DNA of 35,716 bases. Origin: Ideonella sp. MAG2. Lineage in GTDB: Bacteria; Pseudomonadota; Gammaproteobacteria; Burkholderiales; Burkholderiaceae_C. Below the pieces are notes generated by a model. It worked only from the letters and a program-made list of their open reading frames with translations. It ran no database searches and had not been told where the DNA came from. The stretch is from NCBI GenBank assembly GCA_004359425.1, contig PTEU01000006.1, positions 2,792 through 38,507 of the forward strand, written 5' to 3'. How positions within the stretch are numbered: position 1 is the stretch's first letter; the number at the start of each line of letters is the position of its first letter. The position numbers were made by a program, and so were the translations under genes. Below are positions 8,093 through 14,930 of the stretch, piece after piece.

Positions 8093-8198
8093 AGGCGGTC
8101 GAGGCGACACGCAACGGCATTGGCCCGCGAAGCGCTATTGTTCATGATGCGCCTCGCGGGCCAATGCCGTCGCGTGCACCTCACCTCCAACGTTACCG
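8085..8198 (+). other. attC-like site 4
   Basis: R'' GTCCAAC is at 8085-8091. A long stem pairs 8110-8130 with 8154-8174 (21 bp, one mismatch) around a 23-nt loop. The L' side CTCCAAC is followed by GTTACCG at 8192-8198. The hairpin and spacing are right for the long attC class. The R' box keeps only GTT plus A of the consensus, so the following cassette may start atypically, or the R' box may be degenerate. Confidence 0.6.
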
Positions 8199-8233
8199 CA
8201 AGCGGAAAACTTTATGATCTTCGGAGGCTTCTC

Positions 8234-8650
8234 TTGATTGGACGCTACGCTGGTAAATTCACATTCGTTGCAATGGTGTTAGGCCTAGTTGGAATATTTG
8301 AAAGTATAAATAGTATTAGAGAAGACAAGGCATTTTTAAATCACGCATTAACCACTGTCGCCAAGCCTGAAAACACGGCAAAAATAGGCGAAATCTATCA
8401 TGGATCTTTGGTTTTTGCCACCCAATCAGGCGAAGTTATATCAATATCAGCCAATAAGGTTCCTTGGAGCGTCCGAGAAAGCTTCCGTAGTGTTCGTAGT
8501 GTGCAAATTGAGTATTTGCCAGAAAAGCCTACCTCTGTAAGATTCAAAGATTGGCCCGTTAAGACCGAAGTTAAGGATTTGATTGAAGCAATCGTTTTGT
8601 TCGGTGCCGGAATTATTGCATTTATTTTTTTGAGAAAGGCCCGCAAGTGA
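8234..8650 (+). CDS. Small two-helix membrane protein, DUF3592-like (copy a)
   Basis: The TTG at 8234 is chosen because GGAGG (8223-8227) lies 6 bases upstream. The next in-frame start is ATG 8273, inside the first helix. The product is 138 residues: an N-terminal transmembrane helix (FTFVAMVLGLVGIFES), a polar extracytoplasmic part of about 90 residues rich in beta-like alternation, and a C-terminal helix (AIVLFGAGIIAFIFLRKARK). The topology and the VQIEYLPEKPTSVRF segment resemble DUF3592-type proteins. The gene at 8958 is a divergent copy. Base composition is clearly more AT-rich than the core genes, as usual for cassette genes. Function unknown. Confidence 0.65.
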   Translation: MIGRYAGKFTFVAMVLGLVGIFESINSIREDKAFLNHALTTVAKPENTAKIGEIYHGSLVFATQSGEVISISANKVPWSVRESFRSVRSVQIEYLPEKPTSVRFKDWPVKTEVKDLIEAIVLFGAGIIAFIFLRKARK

Positions 8651-8696
8651 CGCCTTGCCTCAAAGCATTTGATGCGCTTGTTGAATTCATGAGAAT

Positions 8697-9811
8697 TTAT
8701 GGACATCCAGTGCGCCAGCCAAGCGCGGCAGTCATGAGGCAGTCATGCATAGGTAGTCATGGATGCTCATCAAATCTCGGCAAGCGGGTTAATTGATGGG
8801 TGTCCACGAATTGCTCCACGAATTTCGTGGGTGTCCACGAATTACGAATTTGTTCACGAATTTTCCAGGAATTAAGGAGCCGTAATGTGGCGGATTTCAT
8901 CAGGCACCAATGACTAATGAATGATGGCTTTGATATCTGTCACGGGGTATATAATTTATGCTTTATCGCGCCATAGGAATTCTATTGGGGCTGCTAATGC
9001 TTGCCTTATCTTGGAGGGCTCACCTCGAAAACAAGGAATTCGAGAAATATGCATTAACCTCCTACATTGAGCCTATTAGAAAATACACTGAAACTACAAC
9101 GAAATCTGTAGATAAGAACGGAATCGTCTGGCACGAATGGAAGGCCAATAGTGTTGATGCTTTCTACCTTAATGCGGATCGTGAAAGAATAAGAATTTCC
9201 CGCAAAATTCCAAAATTAGTCGTCACCAAGCTAATTTCTGGCGAACTAGTTCAGGTTACATATCTTCCCAATAAGCAAGACGCTGTACGATTTGAAGGCG
9301 AGGCAGGAAAGCCACTTAACGGCAGCTTGGTTGGAATACTATTACTATTGGTATCCTTCATTCCTTGGCAAAGGCGTTATTAGTGGCGGAATTCATTAAA
9401 TTCTTGGACATCCACCGACCTGAGGATGCCGCCCTGAATTCTTGGATGAATTCTTAGACATCCACCCACTTGTGCATTTCATGGACACCCAGAAACGACA
9501 CCCATGATCTGGTGCCCAATCAAAATGCGAAACCAGGATGATGGGTTTCCCAGTATGCCGCTTGCCTTATGTTCACCTACAAACGATCTTCGACCGCCCG
9601 GGTAGCTGCAACAGTACTACTCTTGTCCGCTGGGGAAATTGATGGACATCCACCAACATGAGGATGCCGTCCCGCCTAAATTTCCCGACCACGAGGCTCT
9701 GATCGCTACTTTGATCGCCCCTCATGCCCCGCCCCCGCTAGGTCGTAGACACCCATCAAAAAAATCGGATCAAGTTCATCGAAAGTTCTGGGTTCTTGAT
9801 GGGTGTCTTAA
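8697..9811. repeat. Cluster of a short TGGGTGTCCA / TGGACATCCA motif
   Basis: At least ten copies or near copies of a 10-bp motif occur in both orientations. Forward forms: 8797-8806 and 8828-8837 (TGGGTGTCCA), 9800-9809 (TGGGTGTCTT). Other-strand forms: 8700-8709, 9405-9414, 9455-9464, 9482-9491, 9497-9505, 9643-9652, 9746-9755 (TGGACATCCA, TAGACATCCA, TGGACACCCA and relatives). Two copies extend to a direct repeat of about 30 bp including GAGGATGCCG (9405-9436 and 9643-9674). They fill both gaps without genes, 8651-8957 and 9384-9954, in which I see no convincing gene. The pattern recalls REP-type palindromic repeats, but no REP-associated transposase is present. Confidence 0.65.
8958..9383 (+). 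CDS. Small two-helix membrane protein, DUF3592-like (copy b)
   Basis: A 141-residue protein with an N-terminal helix (AIGILLGLLMLALSWRAH), a polar central part, and a C-terminal helix (GSLVGILLLLVSFIPWQRRY). It aligns with copy a along its length: LENKEFEKYALTSYIEP against IREDKAFLNHALTTVAKP, and VQVTYLPNKQDAVRF against VQIEYLPEKPTSVRF. The two are therefore diverged paralogues. ATG 8958 lacks a strong Shine-Dalgarno; TATAAT at 8950-8955 is too close to serve as its promoter. The gene is AT-rich. Function unknown; the central domain probably faces the periplasm. Confidence 0.7.
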   Translation: MLYRAIGILLGLLMLALSWRAHLENKEFEKYALTSYIEPIRKYTETTTKSVDKNGIVWHEWKANSVDAFYLNADRERIRISRKIPKLVVTKLISGELVQVTYLPNKQDAVRFEGEAGKPLNGSLVGILLLLVSFIPWQRRY

Positions 9812-9954
9812 TGTTTTACTTCTCGGCGGAAGCAGCAGCTCGTCCTCAATATTGAGGAATCAACAGATCTGTACTCGCTCCCTCGCTGTTCTACTCCTGA
9901 GTCACGCAATCTTGCGTGAGCTTCACAAGACTTGATACAACAGGAGGTATCAGA

Positions 9955-10383
9955 ATGAGGTACATCGCCGTGTTTTCTACGCTGCTAGCGATGGCAAGTC
10001 AGGCAAATGCGAACGAGCCTGGTCTTGATGGATTTCAGTTCACAGCTGGACTCGGAGTGGTCTCAACAGGAAACAAGGAGTCCATCGTGTCATCAACCGT
10101 GGACAATGGCACTCTCCGAATCACAGAGCGCCAGAAGATCCAGAACGGTCTCTGGCTGGCGTCTCATATGTTTACCGATAGTTGTGAATCCATCGATCAA
10201 TCGACCAAGAAGTGCCTCGTTCACAAGAAGAGTCGCTTGGGTGCGTTTGTCGCGGCTCAAATCGGGGGGCAGCAGGAGGCGGAGAGCCCGAGTTCGACAC
10301 CAATTTCCAGTTTTGAAGAGTGCGTCGCGAGCCAGGCCTATATCAATCAAGCACTTAGCGCCGGGGTGATGCTCGTTTCTTGA
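9955..10383 (+). pseudogene. 5' part of a secreted beta-rich protein, cut by an IS1634-type element
   Basis: ATG 9955 follows AGGAGG (9942-9947) at ideal spacing. The product opens with a signal peptide (MRYIAVFSTLLAMASQANA, cleavage before NEPG), then a Gly/Ser-rich part (FQFTAGLGVVSTGNKESIV), two Cys in DSCESIDQSTKKCLV, and LGAFVAAQIGG. It ends SAGVMLVS at a stop supplied by the insertion sequence. The missing end is at 12196-12471. Together they would give a protein of roughly 235 residues, most likely periplasmic or an outer-membrane barrel. I do not recognise the family. A perfect inverted repeat TCACGCAA-TC-TTGCGTGA lies at about 9901-9918, upstream of the start. Confidence 0.65.
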
Positions 10384-12195
10384 TTTCTCCGTAGTGCCAA
10401 TAGTGCAATTAAATGTAGTTTTTCTGTTAGCTCACATACGCTACACTTGAGGCATGTTCCTCAAGGTCTCGTCCTCCGGCGGTCACCGCTATGTACGGCT
10501 GGTTGAATCCTTCCGCAACGAGCAGGGCCAACCCCGCCAGCGTACGGTGGCCACGCTTGGTCGGCTGGACGAAGAGGGTGGCCCGCTGGATGCGTTGCTC
10601 AACGGTTTGCTGCGAGCCAAGGGGCGTCCGTTGGATGGTGTCGATGCGCCTCAAGTGCGCTTTGAGTCGGCCTTAGCCCTGGGTGATGTTTGGGCCCTGG
10701 ACGCGCTTTGGCATGAGCTAGGCTTTGATCGGCTCGCTGCGGTGTTTCGGCGGGCTCGCTTTACCACCGCTGTGGAGCAAGCGATCCGCGTGATGGTCTT
10801 CAACCGGCTGTGCGATGCGGATTCCAAACTGGGCGCGCTGCGCTGGCTGCAAACCGTCAGCATGCCCGGCATTGATGCGGATGGCTTGAGCCACCAGCAC
10901 TTGCTGCGCAGCATGGATGCGCTGATGGATCACCACGAGGCCGTCGATGACTGTGTCGCCCAGTTGTTGCACCCGCTCATTGATGAAGACCTCTCGGTGG
11001 TCTTTTATGACTTGACCACGATCCGCGCCGAAGGCCTGAGCCAGCAAGTCGGTGATGTGCGCCACTTTGGCATGTCCAAGGAGGGCGTCATTGCGCGCCA
11101 GTTCATGCTGGGCGTGGTGCAAACGGCCGACGGCATGCCCATCTTCCACGAGGTCTTTGACGGCAACTCAGCCGAGGCCCCAACGCTGGAGCCCACGCTC
11201 AAGAAGGTGCTGGATCGCTTCCCCCACATCCGCCGCTTGGTGGTGGTGGCCGACCGGGGCTTGCTCTCGCTGGACAACATGGAGGCGCTCAGCAAGCTGC
11301 GTGTTGCGGGTGATCGACCTCTGGAGTTCATTCTGGCCGTGCCGGGGCGGCGCTATGGTGAGTTTGTCGATCTGCTCGCACCCATGGCTGAGCAGATGAC
11401 TAAAGCGGATGACGAAGTGGTGCAGGAGCTGGCTTGGCAGGGCCAGCGCTTGGTGGTGGCGCACAACCCTGTCCAGGCCCGCGAGCAAACGCAAGACCGC
11501 CTGGCCCGCATCAAAGCGCTGGAGCAGCGCGCACAGGCGCTGACGGGCAAGCTCGATGCTCAGGACGAGGGCCAGGTTCACAAGGGGCGCAAACTCTCCG
11601 ACTCCGGGGCCAAGGCGCGCTTCTTCCACGAGGTCAGTGAGGCACATCTGGCGCGCATCATCCAGGTGGACTTGAAGGCGGAGCTGTTCAGCTACACACT
11701 CAATGAGGAGGCACTAGCGCGGGCACAGCTCATGGACGGCAAGCTGATGCTGGTCACTAATGTCAAAGACATGACCGCGGCTGAGGTGTTGCAGCGATAC
11801 AAGTCGCTGGCCGACATTGAGCGTGGCTTCAAGGTGCTCAAGTCCGAGATCGAGATTGCGCCGGTCTTCCATCGCCTGCCCCAGCGCATCAAGGCCCATG
11901 CCAGCATTTGCTTCATGGCGCTGATCCTGCATCGCGTCATGCGCCAGCGGCTCAAGCTCGCGGGCAGCCCTCTCTCCCCAGAGGCCGCACTGGCCGAGCT
12001 GCGCCGTATCCAGCGCCACACGGTGCGCGTTGCAGACGCCGCGCCCGTCCAAGGTGTCTCCACCCTTCAACCTCGCCAAGCGCATGTCTTGGCTGCACTC
12101 CAGGTCAACCAGCCCACCCTCAACACCCAACTGCCACTGCTCTAAACCGACCCTGTAGTGCCAGTCTTGCAAAGGCTGCCTATACAGATCAATAA
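10384..12195 (+). mobile_element. IS1634-family insertion sequence
   Basis: The element contains one intact transposase and separates two parts of a secreted-protein gene. I could not find clean terminal inverted repeats. The sequence GTAGTGCCA occurs in the same orientation near both ends (10391-10399 and 12155-12163), and a weak inverted pair TTGATYT/ARATCAA sits at the very edges (about 10382 and 12192). The limits given are those implied by where the interrupted reading frame stops and resumes, so the exact ends are uncertain by about 20 bases. Confidence 0.7.
10454..12145 (+). CDS. IS1634-family transposase (IS4 superfamily)
   Basis: A 563-residue DDE transposase of full family length, reading MFLKVSSSGGHRYVRLVESFRNEQGQPRQ at the start. 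Catalytic carboxylates are recognisable as Asp in VVFYDLTTIRAEG, Asp in VVVADRGLLSLDNM, and Glu in LADIERGFKVLKSEIEIAPVFHR. The last precedes the typical RIKAHASICFMALILHRVMRQRL segment. There is no internal stop, so it is probably active. It transposes by a cut-and-paste DDE reaction and is the only gene of the element. Confidence 0.93.
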   Translation: MFLKVSSSGGHRYVRLVESFRNEQGQPRQRTVATLGRLDEEGGPLDALLNGLLRAKGRPLDGVDAPQVRFESALALGDVWALDALWHELGFDRLAAVFRRARFTTAVEQAIRVMVFNRLCDADSKLGALRWLQTVSMPGIDADGLSHQHLLRSMDALMDHHEAVDDCVAQLLHPLIDEDLSVVFYDLTTIRAEGLSQQVGDVRHFGMSKEGVIARQFMLGVVQTADGMPIFHEVFDGNSAEAPTLEPTLKKVLDRFPHIRRLVVVADRGLLSLDNMEALSKLRVAGDRPLEFILAVPGRRYGEFVDLLAPMAEQMTKADDEVVQELAWQGQRLVVAHNPVQAREQTQDRLARIKALEQRAQALTGKLDAQDEGQVHKGRKLSDSGAKARFFHEVSEAHLARIIQVDLKAELFSYTLNEEALARAQLMDGKLMLVTNVKDMTAAEVLQRYKSLADIERGFKVLKSEIEIAPVFHRLPQRIKAHASICFMALILHRVMRQRLKLAGSPLSPEAALAELRRIQRHTVRVADAAPVQGVSTLQPRQAHVLAALQVNQPTLNTQLPLL

Positions 12196-12471
12196 CTTAC
12201 GGCGTTTGGTGTCGAACTCGGGGGAGAGAGCAAAATCGTGCAGGCAGTCGCCATTGGTGCGAGCTACACATACATGACTCGACTGTCCGACACCTCATGT
12301 TCGGCCCCGCTTGTCTTCAGTATTGGACTAGCCTCAGTGCCGATTCGGAAGTTCGCCGAACCCTACGACGACGGAAAGGCACTGCCCCAGGGGAGCAATC
12401 AGCCTGTACTCGTGACCAAGAACGTGCTCGCACCGATGATTATTGTTTCGTACAGATTTGGCGGCCTGTGA
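12196..12471 (+). pseudogene. 3' part of the interrupted secreted beta-rich protein
   Basis: The open frame right of the insertion sequence starts after TAA 12193-12195 and reads LTAFGVELGGESKIVQAVAIGASYTYMTRL onward, ending VLAPMIIVSYRFGGL at TGA 12471. It continues the Gly-rich, beta-alternating character of the fragment at 9955-10383. A Tyr/Phe-rich final strand (IIVSYRF) is typical of small outer-membrane barrels. Any GTG start at 12238 would give only 77 residues without a signal peptide, so this is a remnant. Confidence 0.55.
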
Positions 12472-12721
12472 CTTCCCCGCCGATGTCGCCACCGTCACCT
12501 CGAGCACGGCAGCGTTGGTGCCAGCGCCGCGCCCGCTCTGCGTGGGCAAGTCGGCAGCGCCGAGACCGATGGTATCGACGCTCGCTCTCGCGCCGAGCCG
12601 CGTCGCGCGCCAGGCACCAGCACTGTTGGTCACAGCAGCGATTGCCATGATCGCAGTGGCTGCACAGCACGATCTGGACGCGGCAACGCGTGCACAGGAA
12701 CAGGTGCCTTGAAACATTCAT
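12440..12721 (-). CDS. Small cysteine-rich basic protein
   Basis: From ATG 12721 (or GTG 12727) the 93-residue product reads MNVSRHLFLCTRCRVQIVLCSHCDHGNRCC, giving CxxC and CxxCxxxxxCC spacings suited to zinc binding. A strongly basic RREXXXRYHRSRRCRLAHAERARRW segment follows. I recall similar short proteins beside insertion sequences in Proteobacteria, but not a named family. It lies on the opposite strand to the cassette genes and overlaps the end of the broken secreted-protein gene by 32 bases. It could be a nucleic-acid-binding accessory protein of a mobile element; this is inference. Confidence 0.5.
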   Translation of the reverse strand: MNVSRHLFLCTRCRVQIVLCSHCDHGNRCCDQQCWCLARDAARRESERRYHRSRRCRLAHAERARRWHQRCRARGDGGDIGGEVTGRQICTKQ

Positions 12722-12903
12722 GCACACCCCAATCGAAAACCGAAGCTGCAGAGCTGGACGGACGCGTCCCAGCGGTGCAACACTGACGAGGCACCGCCTT
12801 CATCGGCACTGTGTAGGGTGCGGTACGATTGTCTGGCTTGCCAGCGAGATTGGCCGTTGCCGCGCCTACCTTCTTCGGCGTGCGCGATGTTGTACCCCCA
12901 GCG

Positions 12904-12927
12904 CCGGTCGCCCTGCAGGGCGACCGG
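12904..12927. repeat. Perfect 24-bp palindrome
   Basis: CCGGTCGCCCTG is followed directly by its reverse complement. There is no loop and no T run, so it is not a standard terminator. A PstI-like CTGCAG centre is visible. Role unknown. Confidence 0.6.
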
Positions 12928-13090
12928 GTTGGCGCACTCCCTCGTACTCACCGGTTGATCAGCTCAAGATCAAATCCGCTGCCTCACCAGCAAATAGAAG
13001 TACTTCCTGGCCGGAGTTAACACTCAGTGCCCTCTCCTGAGTGCCGCATGGACGAGCGGGTGGATGCACTTGCTGTTTTCACGAGTTTCA

Positions 13091-13110
13091 GAAGGTGGGA
13101 AGTCCCTTCG
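13091..13110. repeat. Relic of an IS1111-type right end
   Basis: The 20 bases are identical to the right terminus of the element at 4231-4250 and stop at the same base. The next bases, TATTCGCTCTATC, resemble the attC L'' flank CATTCCGCTCAACC after 4250. This suggests a second, mostly deleted element that had also entered an attC. Confidence 0.55.
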
Positions 13111-13294
13111 TATTCGCTCTATCTGCGCGTTGCGCACCGCAAGCAAGGCCATATACGGTAATCTTCGGGCAGGTCACTGGGCTCGTACCAGGGAAAAGTT
13201 CTCCGAGTGACCTTATGAGCAGTCCCGTTCACCTTCGTTCTCTACCCCGCCAGAGGGCTGAGGCCCTCCAGACGCGGTTTTACAAAGGCTAGCC

Positions 13295-13723
13295 ATGAAA
13301 CCTGTTTCCACACTCTTGGCCAAACGCGCTTTGCCGGTGTGCAGCGTCAAGCCCGAAGACTCCGTGTTCCATGCCCTGCAGGTGCTGGCTCAGCATGAGG
13401 TGGGCGCATTGGTGGTGATGCAAGGCGATCAGCTCGTGGGGGTGATTTCAGAGCGCGACTACACCCGCAAAGTGGCTTTGCAGAACAAAAGCTCCAAAGA
13501 CACTTTGGTGAGCGACATCATGACCCGCGATGTGCTGGTGGTGACCCCGCAAACAGGCACCCGTGCCTGCATGCAAACCATGCGCGAGAAGAGGATCCGC
13601 CACTTGCCGGTGGTGGACGCCGGCAAAGTGACAGGCATGATTTCCATCCGCGACATCATGGACGACTTGCTCGAAGAGCACGAGCAGACCATTGCGCAGT
13701 TGGAGTCCTACATCGCATCCTGA
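13295..13723 (+). CDS. CBS-domain protein
   Basis: A 142-residue protein made of a CBS pair (Bateman module): the first CBS at about residues 8-65 (VCSVKPEDSVFHALQVLAQHEVGALVVMQGDQLVGVISERDYTRKV) and the second at about 75-135 (DIMTRDVLVVTPQTGTRACMQTMREKRIRHLPVVDAGKVTGMISIRDIMDDLL). Such proteins bind adenine nucleotides and act as energy or redox sensors. Stand-alone versions of this length are common in Burkholderiales, and their partner is usually unknown. It starts the core region and converges with the Rieske gene. Confidence 0.9.
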   Translation: MKPVSTLLAKRALPVCSVKPEDSVFHALQVLAQHEVGALVVMQGDQLVGVISERDYTRKVALQNKSSKDTLVSDIMTRDVLVVTPQTGTRACMQTMREKRIRHLPVVDAGKVTGMISIRDIMDDLLEEHEQTIAQLESYIAS

Positions 13724-13728
13724 TAGGT

Positions 13729-13758
13729 CTGGCCCGTGGCGGCTTTGCCGTGGGCCAG
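13729..13758. terminator. GC-rich hairpin between convergent genes
   Basis: CTGGCCC (13729-13735) pairs with GGGCCAG (13752-13758), with further pairing inside (GTGGC with GCCGT). It lies between the stop of the CBS gene and the stop of the Rieske gene. No T run follows on either strand, so a role as bidirectional terminator is a guess from position. Confidence 0.35.
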
Positions 13759-13776
13759 GGCACAAGGCTGTGCGGT

Positions 13777-14799
13777 TTAAGAGGCGCTCTCCGCGTCAAC
13801 CATCTTTTGCAACAAGCGTCGGTAGCGTGCCAGTCCAGCATCCGCAGCAATCGGGCGCATCGGTGGTGCGTCGGGCGTGCTGTCGATCATGGCTTGCTGT
13901 GCTTCGAGGATGGTTTTGTCCTCAAGGAAGGCGGCGCGTTGGCTTTGCAGAATGGACTCGGTGATGGTGGCGTCGTCGAGCCGGAAGTTGTGGGCCTGCA
14001 TGAAGAAGTAGTGGGTGGTCCTGTCGGTCTCGGGCGTCAGTGCTTGGCAACTGTGGAAACGCAAGGCCCCGGTCATGTCGTCGTCGGCGTTGTCGACGGA
14101 CTGCACTCTGCCTTCCAAGCGCAAGATGCCGGGGACCACAAAGTCGTAGTTGAACCACCGATGCACCGGGCCGGTGAAGTTACCCAGCCGCTTGTGGTAG
14201 GGCGCGGGCACCGTGTTGCGCACTGTTCGGCTGACTTTGACGCCTCTCTCAATCTCGGACACTTCAGGCCGGGCTTCCGCAATATTGGGTGACCCGCCGA
14301 AGGTTTTTTCGTGGACGTAGGAGAGGTGGGAGAAGTCCAGCAAGTTGTCGGCGATGTAGAGGTAGTTGCACTTGTAGTGCAGGTATGAAGGCAGCCAGCG
14401 CCACTCGGGGCTGTCGAGCGAAAACATGTCTTGAATCAAAGAGGCATCGGCCAGGGCGGGGTCGCCCATCCAAATCCAGATCCAGCGCTGGCGCTGAACC
14501 GTGGGGTACACCCGCTGGCCCAGCTTGGGCGGCACGCTGTCTTGCCCGGGCACTTCAATGCAGCGTCCGGTGGCGTCGTACTTCAGGCCGTGGTACATGC
14601 ATCGAATGCAGTCGCCCTCTTTGCGGCCCAGGTGCAAAGGCGCATGCCGGTGGCAGCAGCGGTTGTCCATGGCCACGGTCGAGCCATCTTCGCGCCGGTA
14701 GATCACCAAGGACTGGTTGAGGATGGTGCGCTGGAGCAAGGTATCGGCCAGCACTTCGTGGTCCCAGGCGGCCACATACCAGCAGTTCTTCAAGTACAT
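13777..14799 (-). CDS. Rieske non-heme iron oxygenase, VanA-like
   Basis: The 340-residue oxygenase subunit resembles vanillate O-demethylase and related ring-hydroxylating enzymes. The Rieske [2Fe-2S] ligands are C48-x-H50 (CCHRHAPL) and C67-x2-H70 (CMYHG). The mononuclear iron motif is N152-x2-D155-x2-H158-x4-H163 (NLLDFSHLSYVH). The start MYLKNCWYVAAWDHEV fits the family. An in-frame ATG four codons upstream (14811) is also possible, and neither has a strong ribosome-binding site. No reductase gene is next to it, so electrons must come from elsewhere. It lies downstream of the Bug-type binding protein on the same strand, about 130 bases apart, which suggests uptake and oxidation of an aromatic acid. 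The substrate is unknown. Confidence 0.88.
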   Translation of the reverse strand: MYLKNCWYVAAWDHEVLADTLLQRTILNQSLVIYRREDGSTVAMDNRCCHRHAPLHLGRKEGDCIRCMYHGLKYDATGRCIEVPGQDSVPPKLGQRVYPTVQRQRWIWIWMGDPALADASLIQDMFSLDSPEWRWLPSYLHYKCNYLYIADNLLDFSHLSYVHEKTFGGSPNIAEARPEVSEIERGVKVSRTVRNTVPAPYHKRLGNFTGPVHRWFNYDFVVPGILRLEGRVQSVDNADDDMTGALRFHSCQALTPETDRTTHYFFMQAHNFRLDDATITESILQSQRAAFLEDKTILEAQQAMIDSTPDAPPMRPIAADAGLARYRRLLQKMVDAESAS

Positions 14800-14930
14800 A
14801 GTGAATTCCATCGTTAAGCAAGCAAGGCGCAAGCCCAAGACACGCTCAGCGTCAGGGCTGCTGCCTCAGCACACAAACACACAGACGCAAGGGCCGCCAA
14901 GAGGCGCATTCCACTGCGCTCATTGAGGTA

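Larger units (their letters stand above)
5555..8192 (+). mobile_element. 2.6-kb cassette with tyrosine recombinase and Y2 transposase
   Basis: The unit starts at TTGGAC (completing R' GTTGGAC at 5554-5560), and its own attC starts with R'' GTCCAAC at 8085-8091, an exact complement, which is the hallmark of a circularising cassette. The body consists only of a recombinase gene and an IS91-type transposase gene, both facing left, against the attC orientation. The body ends are near-inverted: GTTGGACAAGCC at the left and GGCTTCGTCCAAC at the right. It could therefore also be read as a transposon whose ends imitate attC core boxes. The 245 bases left of the transposase stop (5561-5806) hold no gene I can support and would contain the oriIS end. 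Confidence 0.6.
1..13110 (+). mobile_element. Integron gene-cassette array without visible integrase (CALIN-like)
   Basis: Four attC or attC-like sites in the same orientation lie in this stretch (733-789, 2582-2588 joined to 4251-4373, 5496-5560, 8085-8198). Between them are short, mostly unrelated genes and several insertion sequences. Two cassette units are self-consistent, with the first six bases (TTRRRY) complementary to the R'' box of their own attC (4368-5554 and 5555-8192). No gene resembling intI is present. With this orientation the integrase end would lie to the left, outside the window. The right limit is not sharp: the last recognisable accessory signal is an IS-end relic at 13091-13110, and the first core-like gene starts at 13295. 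Calling it an integron array is an inference from attC geometry. Confidence 0.75.
12728..13294. other. Gap between the cassette array and the core chromosome
   Basis: I see no convincing gene in these 567 bases. They hold a perfect 24-bp palindrome (12904-12927), a 20-bp copy of the IS1111-type right end (13091-13110), and a short hairpin GAGGGC-TGAG-GCCCTC at about 13253-13268 without a following T run, just upstream of the CBS gene. The transition from accessory to core DNA probably lies between 13110 and 13250. Confidence 0.55.

Noticed and set aside
9639..9935. 98-codon frame after the second small membrane protein
   Set aside because: It runs over several copies of the short repeat motif and a serine run, and lacks a ribosome-binding site; coding is unlikely.
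12885..12945. Palindrome region considered as another attC
   Set aside because: The GTTGGCG box breaks the R' consensus, no matching R'' box with spacer and L boxes is found, and the hairpin has no loop or extrahelical bases.
1..13110. Search for an integron integrase gene (intI)
   Set aside because: The only tyrosine recombinases are the two module copies, which are coupled to the Y2 transposase; I see no IntI-specific extra helix region between the H-x-x-R area and earlier motifs.
13110..13200. Continuation of a full attC after the IS-end relic
   Set aside because: The first bases resemble an L'' side, but no stem or terminal GTTRRRY box follows.
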